A DNA stretch of 64,000 nt, from NCBI RefSeq assembly GCF_021917145.1, contig NC_061061.1, forward strand, positions 13,890,908 to 13,954,907, in the 5' to 3' direction. This stretch comes from Hypomesus transpacificus (taxonomy: Eukaryota; Chordata; Actinopteri; Osmeriformes; Osmeridae). The notes under the pieces were generated by a model. That model had not been told where the DNA came from and ran no database searches. It saw only the letters and a list, made by a program, of their open reading frames with translations. The first letter of the stretch is position 1; every line of letters starts with the position of its first letter. Shown piece by piece: positions 61,401 through 64,000 of this stretch. The position numbers and the translations under genes are program-made.

Positions 61401-63053
61401 AGTATTACACATACAAACACACATGCGCCTACATGTGAAGTGTATGTCACCAATGCTTTTGCCATAATAACATATGTTTATTTATTTTCTCAGGGGGGAC
61501 TGTGCTATACCCAAGCCCAAACCTAGGCCAAGTAAAGTTTGAACACTGTCTATTTATCTATGACAACTACAGTTCCCTAATGTTAAGAACTCACCTAGAC
61601 CTAGTAAAGTTAGTACTTACATTGATAATAATTACGTTTACAGTGACAAATGTGTTATATCGAATATACGTGTATTTTTTATAGTGTCAGAAGGAATCTG
61701 CGTTTCCCATAAGAAGGTTCGTCAGATTGATGATCCTATCCAGAGGCTCCTGGTCCAGCTGCATAAGATCATATACATCACCCAGGTAACCATCACCCAG
61801 GTAACTCAGTATCAATGAGCACGGAGCTGCATTTGACAAAAGTTTAAACATCTTTACCTTCTGGGTTTTCAACTTGTCTGAATTCTCAGCTTCCTCCAAC
61901 TTTAAATCATAATGCCAAACGACGGGCGATTGAGCGATTCAAAAAGTCCCTTTTCCAGTATGGTAGTAGTCCCTACAATCTGAAGGTCGAACTCAATAAG
62001 GTTGGTGTATAATGTGACTCAGTTGTCTTTGATCACTTTCACATTGGAAATCAGGCATTACCCAGTCTATTTGTAAAAGGTTGTGAAGTTTGATGGGAAA
62101 GAATCTTATAAATTAGGCAATTTATGATGAAATAGATTACAAGATGCCCTACTCTATTTCACAATGACTTACCTCATAACAATGGAATACAGGAATAAGT
62201 CCCATTTAAATCCTCCTGTTCTTTGTCTTCAGCTCCTCCAGTGTTCTCCAGAGCTGATGGAGTCAGGCTCAGCTGGTTTAGAATGGTGGTCCCTGGTCCA
62301 GTCTTTTGGAGGAGACTCCATATCTGCGAACAGCCCAGGTATGTTTAACTCTTTAGAGTAGAATCACAGGTATAATTTAGCTAAACTTGCTAATGTTTCA
62401 CTTTCTATAGATGAGCTGTGTGATGGAAATCTCAAGGATGGAATCACCTATGACCAGATGAAGGTGAGCATTTTAGATTGAGATTGCATGAGGACATTAT
62501 ATTACAGTGCCCTTTTTGCTCTGTCTGTTATGATCAAGTATAGTTGTACCTTCTCAAGACCACATACTGAGGGTCTCGCTCTTGTCTCCAAAGGTGCTCA
62601 AAGGTGTAAAGCGAGCTTTGTATGATCAAACTCTTCACAGTAAGCCACTAGTCACTTAGCCACAGTTGAACCCATTTACCTTCCTCTGTAGTTCCAGGTT
62701 GTTAAAGTGGAGGCGGACAGGCAGAGAAGCTGGTGATTTTAGTTGTGTAACAAAGCATGTATCAATGTATATCAAGCACTTAGGTTAACACATACATGAT
62801 TACGTACTGCCTGTTTTGCAGGCCATCATAGAGGAGGTGCTGGAGGAGAATGAATACTATAACACCACAGCTAGCAGGTAACTAGGACCCTATCAAGAAG
62901 AAAAAACATGAACCATGTACAATACATTCTGTACACGTCCTACCATAAATTGAACTTGCACTATGGACTATGTAGTATATTTGTTTAGTATGTTTTGGAT
63001 TATGCTTGGTTCCTGATACCTTGTATTTTAGACTACAGGACAAGCCAGGATGA
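55483..63053 (+). CDS. nek10: Serine/threonine (NIMA-related) protein kinase NEK10
   Basis: NEK10 is the NIMA-family kinase with the catalytic domain in mid-protein, linked to ciliated airway cells and DNA-damage G2/M control. Thirty-five coding exons close in frame to about 1064 aa (human 1172): 55483-55553, 55701-55761, 55840-55964, 56044-56139, 56250-56334, 56420-56461, 56545-56623, 56796-56863, 57186-57265, 57363-57449, 57622-57846, 57958-58097, 58194-58255, 58349-58426, 58525-58589, 58672-58774, 58899-59027, 59115-59252, 59367-59412, 59509-59630, 59755-59857, 59995-60070, 60185-60314, 60413-60483, 60645-60837, 60928-61030, 61176-61250, 61333-61387, 61494-61531, 61685-61785, 61890-62000, 62233-62338, 62411-62463, 62822-62877, 63032-63053. 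Armadillo-like repeats (about 80-500; HGEHLKLLWSVVWVLVQLC) precede the kinase: GTGAFGSVF, LALKEVN, HRDLTPNN, DFG, and CPE in place of APE. The C-terminus keeps VRQIDDPIQRLLVQLHKIIY and a final IIEEVLEENEYYN. The linker after the kinase is shorter than in human. Confidence 0.96.
56713..56733. repeat. (CA)n microsatellite
   Basis: An ACACAC run in the nek10 intron between the exons ending at 56623 and starting at 56796. Confidence 0.8.
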
Positions 63054-63281
63054 AGCTGGAGTGAACAAGAGCTATTCTGCAGCCACAAACGAGTGACCTT
63101 CATGGTCCTATCAGGATGCCTGCTCCAAATAATATGGACCCAGCTAATTATTATTCAGCTATGATCAGAATAGTTGATGTAAACTGTATCCATACTATTG
63201 TTAAATGTTATGCAAAAAGGTCACACACACACTTGTAGGCAGACACACACAGGAATATGTATACATATAAGAACAAGCTCA

Positions 63282-63305
63282 CATACACACACACACACAC
63301 ACACA
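63282..63305. repeat. (CA)n microsatellite
   Basis: An ACACAC run within the nek10 3'UTR. Confidence 0.85.
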
Positions 63306-63644
63306 TCGCTATCTACTGGATGGGACATAATACATTAAATACTATTCCGTGAACTATGCTTCCTTACATGTGTATAGATTTGTAATTTATGATTTTCACT
63401 GATGTAAGCACTTTCATGACATTCTCAGGATCTAACGTTTGTGTCTTTACTGTTTTGTTGCGGAATTGCACATCACATAGCATGTTTATTGCCTCTATCT
63501 GGTTGGAATGTAATTGCACTTTACCACAGTCTGTATTGTATCAAATTGGCATATTTATGTATTTAAATATACATAGTACAAGGGAAGCTTTGAAGCACTC
63601 AATAGAGAACAAGGAATTGACAGCTACCTGAACTTCATGTGTGA

Positions 63645-63650
63645 AATAAA
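63645..63650 (+). promoter_or_regulatory. nek10: nek10 polyadenylation signal
   Basis: Canonical AATAAA (GTGAAATAAATATA) about 600 nt after the stop. Confidence 0.55.
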
Positions 63651-64000
63651 TATATATTGGCGTGTGGACCCTTGTGATGACTGAGCTTCTCTGTGTACAG
63701 CAGCAGGTTGAAGTGTAATATCCCCACATGAACACAGGGGGGAGACTGAGCCCTGTGAATGAGAACTACGTACAAGCAAATCTTAGAAGTCAATCCCCAT
63801 TTTCCACGGAAAGAAAAGGGATGTACCGTATATAAAAAAATACGCTTGTGGAAATTAAAATGCAGATATGACACATTTTCAAGAATGCAATTCGTAGATC
63901 ATTATTATCTGACATGATCATGTTTAATATCACATAAATTTGACAAAAATGCAACAATAATTATTGAGATAAGCATGGCCATACAATGGCCTGTAAATAA

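Larger units (their letters stand above)
63054..64000 (+). other. nek10 3'UTR and downstream flank
   Basis: No gene is seen. It includes a (CA)n tract at 63282-63305 and an AATAAA at 63645-63650, about 600 nt past the nek10 stop. Sequence beyond this is AT-rich and not assigned. Confidence 0.5.

Overview
This window is animal nuclear DNA, almost certainly from a teleost fish. Its genes are split into many short exons bounded by GT/AG introns. They encode vertebrate-specific protein families, are packed closely for a vertebrate, and have fish-type SINEs with L2-like tails, a hAT-type MITE and microsatellites between and within them. No prokaryotic features, CRISPR arrays or viral genes were seen.

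Layout from left to right, eight protein-coding genes: ica1 (+, 846-4732); glcci1 (-, 16315-7372); mios (-, 23500-18146); col28a1 (+, 25952-35816); a secreted PNGase F-like protein (-, 41742-36695); a tac1-type tachykinin precursor (+, 42984-43977); septin7 (-, from at least 52522 to 45353); and nek10 (+, 55483-63053). I rebuilt the exons by hand from protein homology and splice phase. Seven models close completely in frame from ATG to stop: about 498 aa for ica1, 498 for glcci1, 876 for mios, 1182 for col28a1, 668 for the PNGase F-like gene, 96 for the tachykinin and 1064 for nek10. The septin7 model is complete except for its first coding exon.

The left half keeps the order of human 7p21.3 (ICA1-GLCCI1-MIOS-COL28A1), but RPA3 and UMAD1, which lie between GLCCI1 and MIOS in human, are not recognisable. 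The right half joins a tachykinin gene, septin7 (human 7p14) and nek10 (human 3p24). Functions are unrelated: ARF/RAB2-linked granule trafficking (ica1), a glucocorticoid-induced gene (glcci1), GATOR2-mTORC1 nutrient sensing (mios), extracellular matrix (col28a1), a probable secreted glycan-active protein, neuropeptides, septin filaments, and a NIMA-family kinase. Three gene pairs are divergent (mios/col28a1, PNGase-like/tachykinin, septin7/nek10) and three convergent (ica1/glcci1, col28a1/PNGase-like, tachykinin/septin7).

The most notable observations are an AT-AC (U12-type) intron in mios; two GC-AG introns; 15 collagen exons of exactly 69 nt, each with a Gly-X-Gly break at the same place; a SINE whose target-site duplication starts at a col28a1 splice donor; a 211-bp palindromic hAT-type MITE in the last tachykinin intron; and a C30 tract just upstream of a septin7 acceptor.
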